Counted from the first letter of the stretch, positions 26,530-36,972 are shown. The stretch: 64,000 nucleotides of DNA from Thiothrix unzii (GCF_017901175.1 NZ_CP072793.1:744001-808000); one strand, 5' to 3'. Notes: generated from the letters alone by a model not told the origin. Program-made: numbers and translations.

Positions 26530-28701
26530 ATGAGCGACGTACACAACACGTCTAATAATCTGACCTTTGAACAAGTATTACAGGCACGGCTGAGTCGTCG
26601 TCACTTACTTAAAGGCGGTTTTTACTTGATGACCGCATCCGTGTTGGGGGCTGGCTTAAGTGGTTGTGATACGGCGGAAAAAACCGTTGCCGACGTTCCA
26701 GCACAAAGCTTGGCGTTGACGTTTAAACCTGTCGCGAAAAGTGTTGCTGACGTGCTCAGTGTTCCTGAAGGCTATACCGCAACGGTGTTATTAGCGACAG
26801 GTGACCCGCTTAAAGCCGGAGTGACTGCGTATAAAAACGATGGCACAGACCATGATTTTAATAACCGTGCAGGCGACCACCACGATGGCTTGTTTTATTT
26901 CGGCTTGAATGCCGCCGGTAACGGTTGGGATGCAAGCAATGCGCAACGGGGCTTGCTGTGTATTAACCATGAAGTTGCGGAAGATTTAGGCTTTATGCAT
27001 CCGGCAGGGGCGACGGATTATGGTAAAGACAGTACCAATCAACGTCCCACTCAAGAAATTGGTAAAGAAGTGGCAGCTCACGGCGTTACGGTGGTCGAAG
27101 TTACTAAAACTGCAACGGGTTATCGGATTAATCCAGAAAATCCGTTGAATCGCCGGATTACTGCCGCAACGCTGTTTGAATTGGCTGGCATTGCAGCCGG
27201 TAGTGACGCAATGAAAACCGCATTTTCACCCACGGGTCAACAAACGCGAGGCACGGTTAATAATTGTGCTAATGGTTATACCCCGTGGGGTACTTACCTG
27301 ACATGTGAAGAAAACTGGGCAGAATATTTCTACCGGCGCGAAGATGACAGCGTGCGTACTCCGAAAGAGTTGGCAGGTTTTAAACGTTACGGTATCAAAG
27401 GTGATACCTCCGGGCGTTATAACTGGGCGCGTGCTGGTGCAAATGATAGTTCCGACTTATACCGTCGTTGGAATACAGGGGTTAGCGGTGCGACTGCGGC
27501 AGAAGATTTCCGCAATATTGCCAATACGTTTGGCTGGGTAGTCGAAATTAACCCCTTCAAGCCTGATGAAACACCCAAAAAGCGCACATCATTAGGGCGT
27601 TTTGCCCACGAAGGTGCGTGGCCTGCGCCAGTAACTGCGGGAAAGCCAGTGGTGTTTTATATGGGGGATGATTCACGCAATGAATATATTTACAAATACG
27701 TGTCGGATGCGCTGTGGAACGAAGCTGATGCTAACGGCGGCATGGCTGCGGGCGATAAATATTTGAATGCCGGAAAATTATACGTTGCTCAATTTAACGC
27801 TGATGGCACGGGAGCGTGGTTATTGCTGGCAATGGACAATAAAGCGATTACTGCTTACCCCGACTACGCTTTCAATGATGCGGCGGATTTGCTGATTCAT
27901 GCCCGGCTTGCTGCGGATGCGGTCGGTGCAACTAAAATGGATCGCCCGGAATGGGGCGCGATTAATCCGCTGAACGGCGAGGTTTACATGACCTTGACCA
28001 ATAATGTTTCTGAGAAAAATGGACGCGGGGTAGCAACACCTTTGGATGCGGCTAATCCACGTTATTACAACGGTGTCAAAGGTGAAAAAGCCGTTGCGGG
28101 CAATCTTAACGGACACATTATCCGTTGGCGCGAAGCCAGCAATGATCACGCAGCTACGCAGTTTCAGTGGGATGTTTATTTGTTCGGTGCACCTGCATCC
28201 GCTGCTGTGGACACCAATATTTCTCAGTTGACCGCAGATAATGATTTTTCCAGCCCTGATGGTTTGTGGTTTAGCGCGGTAAATCCGGGGCTTTTGTGGG
28301 TGCAAACGGATGATGCTTATTACACCGATACCACTAACTGCATGATGTTGGCAGCGATTCCGGGGCAGGTTGGTGACGGCGTGTCAACGACGCTGACCAA
28401 TAAAGCCGTAGCCACTAATAATGGTGCAGATCAGGACGTGAATACTCGTGTTGGCAAGCAACCGGGCGATAATTTGCGCCGCTTTCTTGTGGGGCCAAAA
28501 GATTGTGAAATTACCGGCATGACAGAAACCCCGGATGGCAAAGCACTGTTTATCAACATTCAGCATCCCGGCGAAAATAGCAGCGAAACTTGGGCAACCG
28601 ATGGCAATATGACCAGCCATTGGCCTGATGGTGGCAACGCCCGCCCACGCTCCGCAACCGTGGTCATTACCCGCAATGATGGCGGTAAAATTGCCGTCTA
28701 A
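26530..28701 (+). CDS. phoX: PhoX-type alkaline phosphatase, Tat-exported
   Basis: PhoX enzymes release phosphate from organic monoesters in the periplasm using calcium and iron. The 723 residues open with a Tat signal (SRRHLLKGG near 18-26, then a hydrophobic run ending GAGLSGCD, which could also be lipidated). The DUF839 beta-propeller follows, with typical pieces such as CINHEVAED, PWGTYLTCEENWAEYF, GRFAHEGAW and YMGDDSRNEYIYKYVS. A weak Pho-like element (CTGACAT at 26433) lies upstream, but its second half is poor. Function fits the phosphate cluster upstream. Confidence 0.9.
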   Translation: MSDVHNTSNNLTFEQVLQARLSRRHLLKGGFYLMTASVLGAGLSGCDTAEKTVADVPAQSLALTFKPVAKSVADVLSVPEGYTATVLLATGDPLKAGVTAYKNDGTDHDFNNRAGDHHDGLFYFGLNAAGNGWDASNAQRGLLCINHEVAEDLGFMHPAGATDYGKDSTNQRPTQEIGKEVAAHGVTVVEVTKTATGYRINPENPLNRRITAATLFELAGIAAGSDAMKTAFSPTGQQTRGTVNNCANGYTPWGTYLTCEENWAEYFYRREDDSVRTPKELAGFKRYGIKGDTSGRYNWARAGANDSSDLYRRWNTGVSGATAAEDFRNIANTFGWVVEINPFKPDETPKKRTSLGRFAHEGAWPAPVTAGKPVVFYMGDDSRNEYIYKYVSDALWNEADANGGMAAGDKYLNAGKLYVAQFNADGTGAWLLLAMDNKAITAYPDYAFNDAADLLIHARLAADAVGATKMDRPEWGAINPLNGEVYMTLTNNVSEKNGRGVATPLDAANPRYYNGVKGEKAVAGNLNGHIIRWREASNDHAATQFQWDVYLFGAPASAAVDTNISQLTADNDFSSPDGLWFSAVNPGLLWVQTDDAYYTDTTNCMMLAAIPGQVGDGVSTTLTNKAVATNNGADQDVNTRVGKQPGDNLRRFLVGPKDCEITGMTETPDGKALFINIQHPGENSSETWATDGNMTSHWPDGGNARPRSATVVITRNDGGKIAV

Positions 28702-28750
28702 AACTGACGGACGTTAACGATAATTACCTCTCCCATGTCTTTAAGATGAT

Positions 28751-28771
28751 AGCCCGGTGCAATGCCGGGCT
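28751..28771 (+). terminator. Hairpin after phoX
   Basis: AGCCCGG (28751-28757) pairs with CCGGGCT (28765-28771) around a 7-base loop. Only a short pyrimidine stretch follows, so it may end transcription inefficiently or protect the 3' end. Confidence 0.5.
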
Positions 28772-28813
28772 TACCCCTTGCTTAGCACCAATCATCTAAT
28801 CATCACGCTGCAT

Positions 28814-28831
28814 GTATCATCGGAATATCAT
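28814..28831 (+). promoter_or_regulatory. Weak Pho-box-like element upstream of the GT4 gene
   Basis: GTATCAT (28814-28820) and ATATCAT (28825-28831) repeat at the 11-base spacing of Pho boxes, each matching five of seven consensus positions. No good -10 is seen at the expected distance, and the gene starts 131 bases downstream. The match could be chance. Confidence 0.3.
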
Positions 28832-28962
28832 GAAGAAGGTGTTACTTGTCACGAAACATGGTAAGAAAATACGCCTCATCAAAAATTTCAGCCTGATGAA
28901 ATAATACCTTAACGCAAATGTAATAGAGTCTTGAAGCACTTATCCAGCAAGGTTCAAGAGTC

Positions 28963-30123
28963 ATGCGTATATTGATGGTTTCCGACGTATATTTCCCGCG
29001 TGTCAACGGCGTTTCCACCTCGATCCAAGCGTTCCGGCAAGCATTGCAGGCGGCAGGGCACAGTGTCACGTTGATTGCCCCGGATTATGGGCAAGCCGTG
29101 GAAGATGAGGCAGGCATTATCCGTATTGCTTCGCGGGGCGTGATTATTGACCCGGAAGACCGCATGATGCGCATCCGCCATATTCATCGTTTGACGGCGG
29201 AGTTACAGGCGGAACATTACGACATTATTCACATCCATACCCCGTTTGTGGCGCATTACGCCGGGTTAAAACTTGCCCGTAAACTCAAGCTACCTGTGGT
29301 AGCGACTTACCACACGTTTTTCGAGGAATACCTCTACAACTACATTCCTTGGTTGCCGAAGTCGTGGCTGCGTTATGTCGCACGGCGGTTTTCGCGGACG
29401 CAATGCGCAGATTTGGATGCCTTGGTAGTGCCGTCCACCGCAATGAAGCAGGTGTTGGAAAATTACGGCATTACCACCCCAATGGCTGTGTTACCGACGG
29501 GTCTGGATTTGCGAATGTTTGATAGCGGTGATGGAGCGGCATTTCGTCAACATCACAGTTTGGCTGCGGATCGCCCGTTATTGTTGTTTGTAGGGCGGGT
29601 AGCATTTGAGAAAAACATCGGCTTTTTACTGGAAGTTGTTGAGCAATTGTTGCCCTCATTACCGGATGTATTGCTGCTGATTACCGGCGAAGGCCCTGCT
29701 GAAAAATCCCTGCACGCTCAGGTTCAGCGGAGTGGCTTGGAGCAGAATGTACGTTTCATGGGCTATTTGCGGCGTGACGGTGATTTGCAAGCCTGTTACA
29801 AAGCGGCTGATGTATTTGTCTTTGCTTCGCGGACTGAAACCCAAGGTCTGGTGTTATTAGAGGCAATGGCGTGCGGCACGCCGGTGGTTTCAACGGCGGT
29901 ACTGGGTACAAAGGATGTGATTGGGGCAGGTATCGGTGGTTTAGTTGCGCCGGAAAATGCCGCGTCGTTTGCAGCACAAGTGAAGCGTTTGATGATAGGT
30001 AAGACGTTACATGCGCAAAAAGCCAAGGAGGCTCGTCAGTACGCTGCTACTTGGTCACATACCGCGCAGGCGGAAAAGTTGCTGGCATTTTATCAGGACA
30101 CATTGAACGCGAAGCGAGGTTGA
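28963..30123 (+). CDS. GT4 glycosyltransferase, candidate diacylglycerol glucosyltransferase
   Basis: The 386 residues form a GT-B fold retaining glycosyltransferase. The N-terminal PRVNGVSTSI (12-21) and VATYHTFFEEYLYNYIPWLP segments resemble bacterial monoglucosyl-diacylglycerol synthases more than polysaccharide enzymes. The C-terminal half has FVGRVAFEKN and the EX7E motif in ETQGLVLLE. If the lipid substrate is right, it would glucosylate the diacylglycerol released by PlcP. A weak Pho-like element lies upstream, and phoX is the preceding gene. Other acceptors, such as mannosylation of inositol lipids or cell-surface glycans, cannot be excluded. Confidence 0.78.
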   Translation: MRILMVSDVYFPRVNGVSTSIQAFRQALQAAGHSVTLIAPDYGQAVEDEAGIIRIASRGVIIDPEDRMMRIRHIHRLTAELQAEHYDIIHIHTPFVAHYAGLKLARKLKLPVVATYHTFFEEYLYNYIPWLPKSWLRYVARRFSRTQCADLDALVVPSTAMKQVLENYGITTPMAVLPTGLDLRMFDSGDGAAFRQHHSLAADRPLLLFVGRVAFEKNIGFLLEVVEQLLPSLPDVLLLITGEGPAEKSLHAQVQRSGLEQNVRFMGYLRRDGDLQACYKAADVFVFASRTETQGLVLLEAMACGTPVVSTAVLGTKDVIGAGIGGLVAPENAASFAAQVKRLMIGKTLHAQKAKEARQYAATWSHTAQAEKLLAFYQDTLNAKRG

Positions 30124-30128
30124 GAACA

Positions 30129-30166
30129 TAAAAAAAGCCCAAGTTGTTAAGACTTGAGCTTTTTTA
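30129..30166. terminator. Bidirectional terminator between the GT4 gene and tRNA-Leu
   Basis: An inverted repeat with A6 and T6 ends (AAAAAAGC...GCTTTTTT) and a CAAGT/ACTTG inner stem forms a terminator usable from both strands. It serves the glycosyltransferase on the plus strand and tRNA-Leu on the minus strand. Confidence 0.8.
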
Positions 30167-30195
30167 TTAGTCCGGTGTGAGCCAGACTATGAATT

Positions 30196-30282
30196 TGGTG
30201 CCGGGAGCGAGACTCGAACTCGCACAATGTTACCATCGGCGGATTTTGAATCCGCTGCGTCTACCGATTCCGCCATCCCGGC
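30196..30282 (-). tRNA. tRNA-Leu (anticodon CAA)
   Basis: Read on the minus strand, the acceptor stem GCCGGGA (from 30282) pairs with TCCCGGC near 30200, followed by discriminator A and an encoded CCA (30198-30196). The anticodon arm is stem GCGGA/TCCGC around loop TTCAAAA, giving anticodon CAA for UUG codons. The long variable arm of class II tRNAs is present, and the T arm has GTTCGAGTC. All paired regions are intact. Confidence 0.97.
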
Positions 30283-30361
30283 AGGATGTCGTGGAGGCGC
30301 ATTATAGGGATGTTTTTTACATTTGTCGAAACAAATTTGCGACTCATGTTAAAATACTTCC

Positions 30362-31396
30362 ATGCAATTAAGTGACTTTTACTACGATCTTCCACCGGAA
30401 TTGATCGCCTCCGAGCCGTTATCAGAACGCACTGCCAGCCGCTTGCTCCAAGTGGGGGCTGATGGTGCGTGTCGTGACGGGAAATTTACTGACGTGTTAG
30501 AGCTGATTCAGCCTAATGATTTGTTGGTGTTTAACAATACGCGCGTTATTCCCGCTCGGCTGCACGGTCAAAAAGCGTCCGGGGGGAAGGTTGAAGTTTT
30601 GATCGAACGTGTGTTGGACGCACATACCGCGTTGGCGCATGTTCGTGCCAGTAAGTCGCCCAAACCCGGAACCCGGTTGCGCTTAGAATCAGCAGTGGAT
30701 GCGGAAGTGGTGGGGCGGCAGGGCGAGTTGTTCGAGCTGCGTTTTTTGCACGAAGCAACGGTATTGAATCTGCTGGATCAATACGGGCATGTGCCGTTGC
30801 CACCTTATATTGAGCGGCAAGACACAGCGGCTGACCGCGAACGTTACCAAACCGTATTTGCGCAAACACCGGGGGCAGTGGCAGCACCGACGGCGGGGTT
30901 ACATTTTGATGAGGCACTTTTAGCAGCATTGCGTGCTAAAGGCGTGGCGACTGCGGCGGTGACATTGCACGTGGGGGCGGGTACGTTTCAGCCTGTGCGG
31001 GTGCAAGATTTGTCGCAACACATTATGCACGCCGAATACGCGGATGTTTCCCTGGAAACCTGTGAAGCGGTGGCTGCGTGTAAGGCGCGTGGTGGGCGTG
31101 TGGTGGCGGTAGGAACAACTTCGGTGCGTAGTTTGGAAAGTGCTGCGCAACAGGGCACGTTACAGCCGTTTCAAGCGGATACACGCTTATTTATTACCCC
31201 CGGTTATCGCTTTAAGGTTGTGGATGCGATGATCACCAATTTTCACTTGCCGGAATCGACATTGTTAATGTTGGTGTCAGCGTTTTCTGGCTATGACGCG
31301 ATAATGAAAGCTTATCAACATGCCGTTTGTCGAGGTTATCGCTTTTTTAGCTACGGTGATGCTATGTTCCTTGTGCCTTCATGCAACAATTGTTAG
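30362..31396 (+). CDS. queA: S-adenosylmethionine:tRNA ribosyltransferase-isomerase QueA
   Basis: QueA adds the epoxycyclopentanediol precursor to 7-aminomethyl-7-deazaguanine in tRNA during queuosine synthesis. The 344 residues start [11 protein letters not shown] and carry family motifs [33 protein letters not shown] and [10 protein letters not shown]. tgt and yajC, the common downstream partners, are absent here; a secreted protein follows instead after about 230 bases. Confidence 0.96.
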   Translation: MQLSDFYYDLPPELIASEPLSERTASRLLQVGADGACRDGKFTDVLELIQPNDLLVFNNTRVIPARLHGQKASGGKVEVLIERVLDAHTALAHVRASKSPKPGTRLRLESAVDAEVVGRQGELFELRFLHEATVLNLLDQYGHVPLPPYIERQDTAADRERYQTVFAQTPGAVAAPTAGLHFDEALLAALRAKGVATAAVTLHVGAGTFQPVRVQDLSQHIMHAEYADVSLETCEAVAACKARGGRVVAVGTTSVRSLESAAQQGTLQPFQADTRLFITPGYRFKVVDAMITNFHLPESTLLMLVSAFSGYDAIMKAYQHAVCRGYRFFSYGDAMFLVPSCNNC

Positions 31397-31623
31397 CGTT
31401 GTTGGCTATAATGTGATGTAACTTTTTTACAACTTGTCGTGTAAAACGCAACACTTGTTGCGAAAGTTATATAGTTTTCGTGAAAGGTAACGTATTTTTA
31501 CCTACACTTAGTATCGAATGTGGCGTAATTGGAAGTCCCCCTCTTCTGATAAACGCTTTTTAGCTTTGTTTCAGGTGACTCGCCCCGTAGTCAGACGGGA
31601 TCATGGTCGGAGGTTAATTGATT

Positions 31624-32451
31624 ATGAAGAAAGGAATGACAATAAAGCCAGTATTGGCTTTGGCAGCAGGTATTCTGTTGTTTGCAGCACCAATGATTAG
31701 CCAAGCAGCACTCGAAATGCCTGCTGATAGCAAACTGGTATACCGTGTTCAGGGCATGACTCCGGGTAATGTCCTTAAAATGTACCAAGAGCCGGGTAAG
31801 GGTGTCATCGTGAACATCCCCCACAATGCAACGTGGATCGTGCGCCGCAACGCGCAAAAAACTGTCGATAAAGTCGTTTGGGAAAGAGTCAGTTGGGATG
31901 ATCAAACCGGTTGGGTTGCATCTGACGCGCTGGCATTTGACCCAGAAGCAACCGATGTTGCTAAGGCTCGTCGTGAATGCATGGCAGACCCTAAAGTCCA
32001 AGACAAAGAGTGCTGTGGCTACCCTGAAGCGGCTAAAGGCGGCGTGTTCCGTTCAGTGCCTATCTACGCGGTCGAGCAATTGACAGCAGGCGAAAGTTTG
32101 ATGATGTACGTCGACAAAGGTACTGATGCGATTGCGGTTGAAATCCCACACAATGCAACATGGGTTGCGAAACTGGGTCAACGTGCAGAAGCAGGTAAGT
32201 TTGCGATGGAACGGGTACGCTGGGCAGGTCAAAATGGCTGGGTAAATGCAGCGAATTTGAAGTTTGATGCTGACACCACTAAAGAAGGTGATCGTAAGCG
32301 TCAAAAATGCGGCGGCATGACCTCTGGTGAAGTGGACTTCCGTAAATCTGATGTAGTTTGTCTGCCAGCTCCGGTTATTCGTCGCTTGCAAGAGTCCGGT
32401 GCATTGGATGCTGAGACCATTAATAAATTACAGGCTCAAGGCAATAAATAA
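31624..32451 (+). CDS. Secreted protein with two SH3-like repeats
   Basis: The 275-residue protein has a signal peptide (about 1-28, ending ISQAA). Two homologous modules follow at about 35-106 and 146-215; the core reads VNIPHNATWIVRR in the first and VEIPHNATWVAKL in the second, each ending in a GWV strand. This matches bacterial SH3-type domains, which often bind cell-wall or protein ligands. Paired cysteines (ECC in the linker, CGG and VCLP near the end) suggest disulfides. GGAGG lies 10 bases before ATG 31624. A small hairpin (31584-31599) sits in the leader. Specific role unknown. Confidence 0.75.
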   Translation: MKKGMTIKPVLALAAGILLFAAPMISQAALEMPADSKLVYRVQGMTPGNVLKMYQEPGKGVIVNIPHNATWIVRRNAQKTVDKVVWERVSWDDQTGWVASDALAFDPEATDVAKARRECMADPKVQDKECCGYPEAAKGGVFRSVPIYAVEQLTAGESLMMYVDKGTDAIAVEIPHNATWVAKLGQRAEAGKFAMERVRWAGQNGWVNAANLKFDADTTKEGDRKRQKCGGMTSGEVDFRKSDVVCLPAPVIRRLQESGALDAETINKLQAQGNK

Positions 32452-32582
32452 TACTGAATGGCAAAAGTCGAGGTCTTGTACCAGACTCTTTGCCAGTAAG
32501 TATTAATTATAAAATCAATCATGGGGTGCAGGGTTAGTAAAGCAAAAACACGAAAACCCGTACCACGATAATTAAAAGATTT

Positions 32583-32613
32583 AAGGCATCCTTCTGGGAT
32601 GCCTTATTTTTTT
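32583..32613 (+). terminator. Terminator after the SH3-like protein gene
   Basis: AAGGCATCC (32583-32591) pairs with GGATGCCTT (32597-32605), followed by A and seven T. This is a strong intrinsic terminator on the plus strand, just before the convergent folD stop. Confidence 0.9.
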
Positions 32614-32623
32614 GCACAAGCGA

Positions 32624-33481
32624 TTAAAATGAATGTTTTTCGCACGCTTCTAAGGTGTTTTGCATTAACATCGCGACGGTCATAGGCCCCACACCACCCG
32701 GAACCGGGGTAATCCATGCGGCGCGTTCAGCAGCACTTTCAAATTCCACATCACCTGTCAGTTTGCCATTTTCCAAGCGATTGATGCCCACGTCGATGAC
32801 GGTTGCGCCCGGTTTAATCCATTCACCTTTTACCAAGCCCGGTTTGCCTGCCGCTGCCACCACAATATCCGCCTGACGCACTAATTCGGGGGTCATGCTG
32901 CCGCTGAAACGGTGGGTGACGGTGACAGTTGCACCCGCCAGCAGTAATTCCAATGCCATTGGACGACCGACGATATTGGACGCGCCGACGATGACCGCAT
33001 GACGGCCTTTGTAAACTTCGCCGGTACTATCGAGCAAGCGCATAACCCCGTAAGGTGTGCAAGGGCGCAGGCTGGGGATGCGTAAGGTGAGTCGCCCAAC
33101 GTTGGTGGGGTGAAAACCGTCAACGTCTTTGCTGGGGTTGATTTGCTCAATGATTAATGAGGCATCCAAATGCGCTGGCAATGGAAGTTGCACTAAAATG
33201 CCGTCAATCAACGGGTCACGATTGAGTTCGTTGATGAGCTCAATCAGTTCGTGTTGAGTGGTTTGCGGGGGCAGGTCGTAAGAGCGCGACAAAATGCCCA
33301 CTTCTTCGCAGGCTTTACGTTTGTGGCTGACATACACCTGCGATGCGGGGTCGGAACCAATCAGTATGACAGCGAGGCCGGGGCGACGTTTGCCGCTGTC
33401 GAGACGGGCAGTAACCCGTTGTTGCACTTCGAGACGAACTTCGGCGGCTACTTTCTTTCCATCAATAATTTGGGCTGTCAT
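32624..33481 (-). CDS. folD: Bifunctional methylenetetrahydrofolate dehydrogenase/cyclohydrolase FolD
   Basis: FolD interconverts 5,10-methylene- and 10-formyl-tetrahydrofolate with NADP, supplying formyl groups for purines. The 285 residues contain the catalytic region [13 protein letters not shown] with the active-site Lys, the signature [26 protein letters not shown] (shown here in part: [10 protein letters not shown]), the dinucleotide loop GASNIVGRP and the C-terminal [15 protein letters not shown]. It lies 43 bases after ppsR on the same strand and may be read with it. Confidence 0.96.
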   Translation of the reverse strand: MTAQIIDGKKVAAEVRLEVQQRVTARLDSGKRRPGLAVILIGSDPASQVYVSHKRKACEEVGILSRSYDLPPQTTQHELIELINELNRDPLIDGILVQLPLPAHLDASLIIEQINPSKDVDGFHPTNVGRLTLRIPSLRPCTPYGVMRLLDSTGEVYKGRHAVIVGASNIVGRPMALELLLAGATVTVTHRFSGSMTPELVRQADIVVAAAGKPGLVKGEWIKPGATVIDVGINRLENGKLTGDVEFESAAERAAWITPVPGGVGPMTVAMLMQNTLEACEKHSF

Positions 33482-33524
33482 GGTGTTTCCGGGGCAAGGA
33501 AAAGCGCGTATTGTCGCATTGGAC

Positions 33525-34355
33525 TCACTCTCCGTACAACTGCCGTTTCAGCCCGCTACGATTCAAGATAGTGGTAGCAATCTCTTCAATTGAAATCGCA
33601 GTGGTATTGACGTAGGGAATATTTTCGCGGCGATACAAACTTTGCTGCCACTCCAATTCCTGTTGGCATTGGCTCAAGGATGCGTACCGGCTGTTAGGTT
33701 TGCGTTCCTGACGAATACGCTGCAATTGTTCCGCACTGATGGTTAGTCCAAACAACTTATTGCGGAAAGGATGCAGGAGTTTAGGCAAGCCTGATGCATC
33801 CATGTCTTCTTCCGTCAGTGGGTAGTTCGCGGCGTAAATGCCGTACTGCATCGCCAGATACAAACACGTAGGGGTTTTACCGGAGCGCGATACGCCCACC
33901 AAAATAATCTCGGCTTCGGCGAAATTTTTCGCACTGATACCATCGTCATTGGCTTGCGCAAAATTAATCGCGGAAATGCGTTTGGAATAGGACGCATCGT
34001 TGTGCAGCCCGTGCGAACGACCGATAGCGTGGGAAGAGGGTTGCCCCAGTTCTTTTTCCATCGAGTCGATAAAGCTGTCGAAAAAGTCGTAAATCGCGCA
34101 ATCTGCCGCTTCGATATGCTGACGCACAATAGGATTGATTAAGGTGCTGAATACCAGAGGGCGGCAACCATCCAGTTGCGCCATCAGGTTGATTTGTTCA
34201 GCGGTTTCCCGTGCTTTTTCCTCGGAGTCGAGAAACGGGATGCTAACTTTGCGCCATTGGATGCCGTCGAACTGGGTCAGCAAGCTGTGACCCAGTGTTT
34301 CGACGGTAATCCCGGTGCGGTCAGATAGGTAAAATACTGTCCGCCGACTGCTCAT
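33525..34355 (-). CDS. ppsR: Phosphoenolpyruvate synthase regulatory protein PpsR
   Basis: PpsR is a dual kinase and phosphorylase that inactivates and reactivates PEP synthase by modifying a threonine. The 276 residues open with [17 protein letters not shown] and carry the P-loop [10 protein letters not shown] and the following YLAMQYG helix, typical of DUF299. Its ATG shares one base with the ppsA stop, so the enzyme and its modifier are translationally coupled. Confidence 0.95.
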   Translation of the reverse strand: MSSRRTVFYLSDRTGITVETLGHSLLTQFDGIQWRKVSIPFLDSEEKARETAEQINLMAQLDGCRPLVFSTLINPIVRQHIEAADCAIYDFFDSFIDSMEKELGQPSSHAIGRSHGLHNDASYSKRISAINFAQANDDGISAKNFAEAEIILVGVSRSGKTPTCLYLAMQYGIYAANYPLTEEDMDASGLPKLLHPFRNKLFGLTISAEQLQRIRQERKPNSRYASLSQCQQELEWQQSLYRRENIPYVNTTAISIEEIATTILNRSGLKRQLYGE

Positions 34356-36736
34356 TATTTACCATCCAGACTGGCAAGGTGCAGCCAAGTATCCACCACG
34401 GTATCCGGGTTCAACGACAAGCTGCTAATGCCTTGCTCATGCAACCACACCGCGAAATCGGGGTAATCCGATGGCCCTTGCCCACAAATGCCGATGTACT
34501 TACCTTGCTTGTGGCAGGCATCAATCGCCATTTTCAGCAGCTTTTTCACCGCTGGGTTGCGCTCATCGAACAGGTGCGCAATCAAGCCGGAATCGCGATC
34601 CAGACCCAGCGTCAACTGCGTCATGTCGTTGGAACCGATAGAGAAGCCGTCGAAGTATTCGAGGAATTCTTCCGCCAGCACTGCGTTGGAAGGAATTTCG
34701 CACATCATAATCAAGCGCAAACCGTTTTCGCCACGCTTAATGCCTTGGGTTGCCAGCAATTCGGTGACTTGCTGCGCTTCTTCCAAGGTACGGCAGAACG
34801 GGATCATGATTTCGACGTTGGTTAAGCCCATGTCATTGCGGACTTTGCGCAACGCACGGCATTCCAGCTCGAAGCAATCGCGGAAATTGGCAGACAAATA
34901 GCGCGAAACGCCACGGTAGCCGATCATCGGGTTTTCTTCGTGCGGCTCGTAACGGTCGCCTGCCATCAGGTTGGCGTATTCGTTCGACTTGAAGTCGGAC
35001 ATGCGCACGATGACCTTGTTAGGCGCGTAGGCAGCAGCAAGAGTGGCGATGCCTTCGACCAGTTTTTCCACGTAGAAATCGACTGGGCTGGCGTAACCGG
35101 CGATCTTCGCGCCGATTTTAGCTTTCAGATCCGCAGGCAGGTTATCGAATTCCAGCAAGGCTTTCGGGTGGATGCCGATGGTATTGTTAATGATGAATTC
35201 CAGTCGCGCCAGACCCACACCCGCATTCGGCAGGCGCGAGAAGGCGAAGGCGCGGGACGGGTTGCCCACGTTCATCATGATTTTGACGGAAAGGTCGGGC
35301 AGGTTGCCGGTGTCAGCAGTGCGCACTTCAAACGGCAGCAAGCCGCTGTAGATGAAACCGGTGTCGCCTTCCGCGCAAGACACGGTGATTTCGTCGCCAG
35401 CATTGATGCGCTGGGTGGCGTCGCCACAGCCGACGACGGCGGGGATGCCCATTTCACGCGCAATGATTGCCGCGTGGCAAGTGCGTCCGCCGCGATTGGT
35501 GACGATGGCGGATGCGCGTTTCATGATCGGTTCCCAGTCGGGGTCGGTCATGTCTGTTACCAATACGTCGCCTTCTTTCACCTCGTTCATCTGGCTGATG
35601 CTCATAATGATGCGAGCAGGGCCTTGACCAATTTTTTGACCGATAGCGCGGCCTTCGGCAACCACTGTGCTTTTTTCTTTGAGCTGGTAGCGTTCGATAA
35701 TGGTGGCAGAAGCGCGGCTTTCGACGGTTTCAGGGCGGGCTTGCACAATGTAGAGCTTGCCGTCGCCGCCATCGAGTGCCCATTCAATGTCCATCGGACG
35801 CTGGTAGTGCTTTTCGATAATCATGGCTTGGCGGGCGAGAGATTCGACTTGCTCTTCGCTCAGGCAGAAACGTTCGCGGCGGGCTGCATCGACTTCACGA
35901 GTCAAAGTGGCTTTATTGTGTGCGTCGCCAGCCGAGGCTGCATACACCATTTCAATCGCTTTGCTACCCAATCGGCGTGACAAAATCGCCGGGCGACCCG
36001 CTTCAATATTGGGCTTGTAAACGTAGAATTCGTCGGGGTTGACCGCGCCTTGTACCACGGTTTCGCCCAAGCCATACGCGCCCGTAACGAATACCGCATC
36101 GCGGAAGCCGGATTCGGTGTCGAGGGTGAACAATACGCCGCTTGCGCCGATGTCACTGCGTACCATTTTTTGTACGCCAGCCGACAGGAACACTTTGTCA
36201 TGTTCAAAATGCTGGTGGACGCGGTAGGCAATCGCACGGTCGTTGTACAATGAGGCAAACACTTCCTTGATGGCGGCAATAACATTATCTAGCCCGCGCA
36301 CATTGAGGAAAGTTTCTTGCTGACCGGCGAAGGATGCATCCGGTAAGTCTTCAGCAGTGGCGGAAGAACGTACTGCGAAAGAGGCAGTATCACCTGAACC
36401 CGCTGCGAGTGTGTCGTAGGCTTCGCGCACGGTTTCTAACAATTTTTCGGGTAATGGTGTATCCATGACCCAACCACGGATGGTTTTACCGGCATTAGTG
36501 AGGGCGTGGATGTCGTCTACGTCGAGGGAGTTCAGGAGCGCGTTGATGCGGTCAGCGAGACCGTCAGCGCGGATAAAATCTTGGTAAGCGTGTGTGGTTG
36601 TGGCAAAACCGTTCGGGACGCTAACGCCCACATTTGCCAAGTTACTGATCATTTCCCCAAGGGAGGCGTTTTTGCCGCCGACGATGTTAACATCGTGCAT
36701 CCCCAATTGATCAAACCAAAGAATGTAATCTGCCAT
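34355..36736 (-). CDS. ppsA: Phosphoenolpyruvate synthase (pyruvate, water dikinase)
   Basis: PpsA converts pyruvate and ATP to phosphoenolpyruvate, AMP and phosphate for gluconeogenesis. The 793 residues have the ATP-grasp N-terminal domain ([31 protein letters not shown]), the swivelling phosphohistidine domain ([13 protein letters not shown], His acceptor) and the C-terminal PEP-binding barrel ([23 protein letters not shown]). Length is standard. The 5' leader holds two terminator-like hairpins, which may attenuate expression. It is divergent from a LysR regulator. Confidence 0.97.
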   Translation of the reverse strand: MADYILWFDQLGMHDVNIVGGKNASLGEMISNLANVGVSVPNGFATTTHAYQDFIRADGLADRINALLNSLDVDDIHALTNAGKTIRGWVMDTPLPEKLLETVREAYDTLAAGSGDTASFAVRSSATAEDLPDASFAGQQETFLNVRGLDNVIAAIKEVFASLYNDRAIAYRVHQHFEHDKVFLSAGVQKMVRSDIGASGVLFTLDTESGFRDAVFVTGAYGLGETVVQGAVNPDEFYVYKPNIEAGRPAILSRRLGSKAIEMVYAASAGDAHNKATLTREVDAARRERFCLSEEQVESLARQAMIIEKHYQRPMDIEWALDGGDGKLYIVQARPETVESRASATIIERYQLKEKSTVVAEGRAIGQKIGQGPARIIMSISQMNEVKEGDVLVTDMTDPDWEPIMKRASAIVTNRGGRTCHAAIIAREMGIPAVVGCGDATQRINAGDEITVSCAEGDTGFIYSGLLPFEVRTADTGNLPDLSVKIMMNVGNPSRAFAFSRLPNAGVGLARLEFIINNTIGIHPKALLEFDNLPADLKAKIGAKIAGYASPVDFYVEKLVEGIATLAAAYAPNKVIVRMSDFKSNEYANLMAGDRYEPHEENPMIGYRGVSRYLSANFRDCFELECRALRKVRNDMGLTNVEIMIPFCRTLEEAQQVTELLATQGIKRGENGLRLIMMCEIPSNAVLAEEFLEYFDGFSIGSNDMTQLTLGLDRDSGLIAHLFDERNPAVKKLLKMAIDACHKQGKYIGICGQGPSDYPDFAVWLHEQGISSLSLNPDTVVDTWLHLASLDGK

Positions 36737-36830
36737 TGCGCGATCTCCGTTTAGTCGAAGTTGGAAGTTTGGATCTTTATATTTTGGTTGGTATAGGTTG
36801 AAGGGTTATTGTTTCATAAGGGGCGGGGGA

Positions 36831-36862
36831 TAAAAAGAGCGGCGTTCTTTAGCGAACGCCGC
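36831..36862 (-). terminator. Terminator-like hairpin in the ppsA leader
   Basis: GCGGCGTTC (36839-36847) and GAACGCCGC (36854-36862) form a perfect 9-bp stem with a 6-base loop. Read on the minus strand it is followed by CTCTTTTTAT, a terminator-like U tract. No other minus-strand gene lies upstream before the divergent LysR gene, so the hairpin acts on the ppsA leader or ends a small RNA. Confidence 0.6.
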
Positions 36863-36882
36863 AAGCACCACAGTTAGCATGA

Positions 36883-36906
36883 GAAAAACATTCGGTGTGA
36901 ATGTTT
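36883..36906 (-). terminator. Second hairpin with T run upstream of ppsA
   Basis: AAACATTC and GAATGTTT form an 8-bp stem around a 5-base loop; the minus strand continues with further T (GAATGTTTTTCTC). It precedes the stronger GC-rich hairpin by about 25 bases in the direction of ppsA transcription. Confidence 0.45.
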
Positions 36907-36972
36907 AACTGGTGCGTAAGATAACCAAAAAGCCATACGTTAAAAAATCAATTGTTTCAATTATTACTATTG

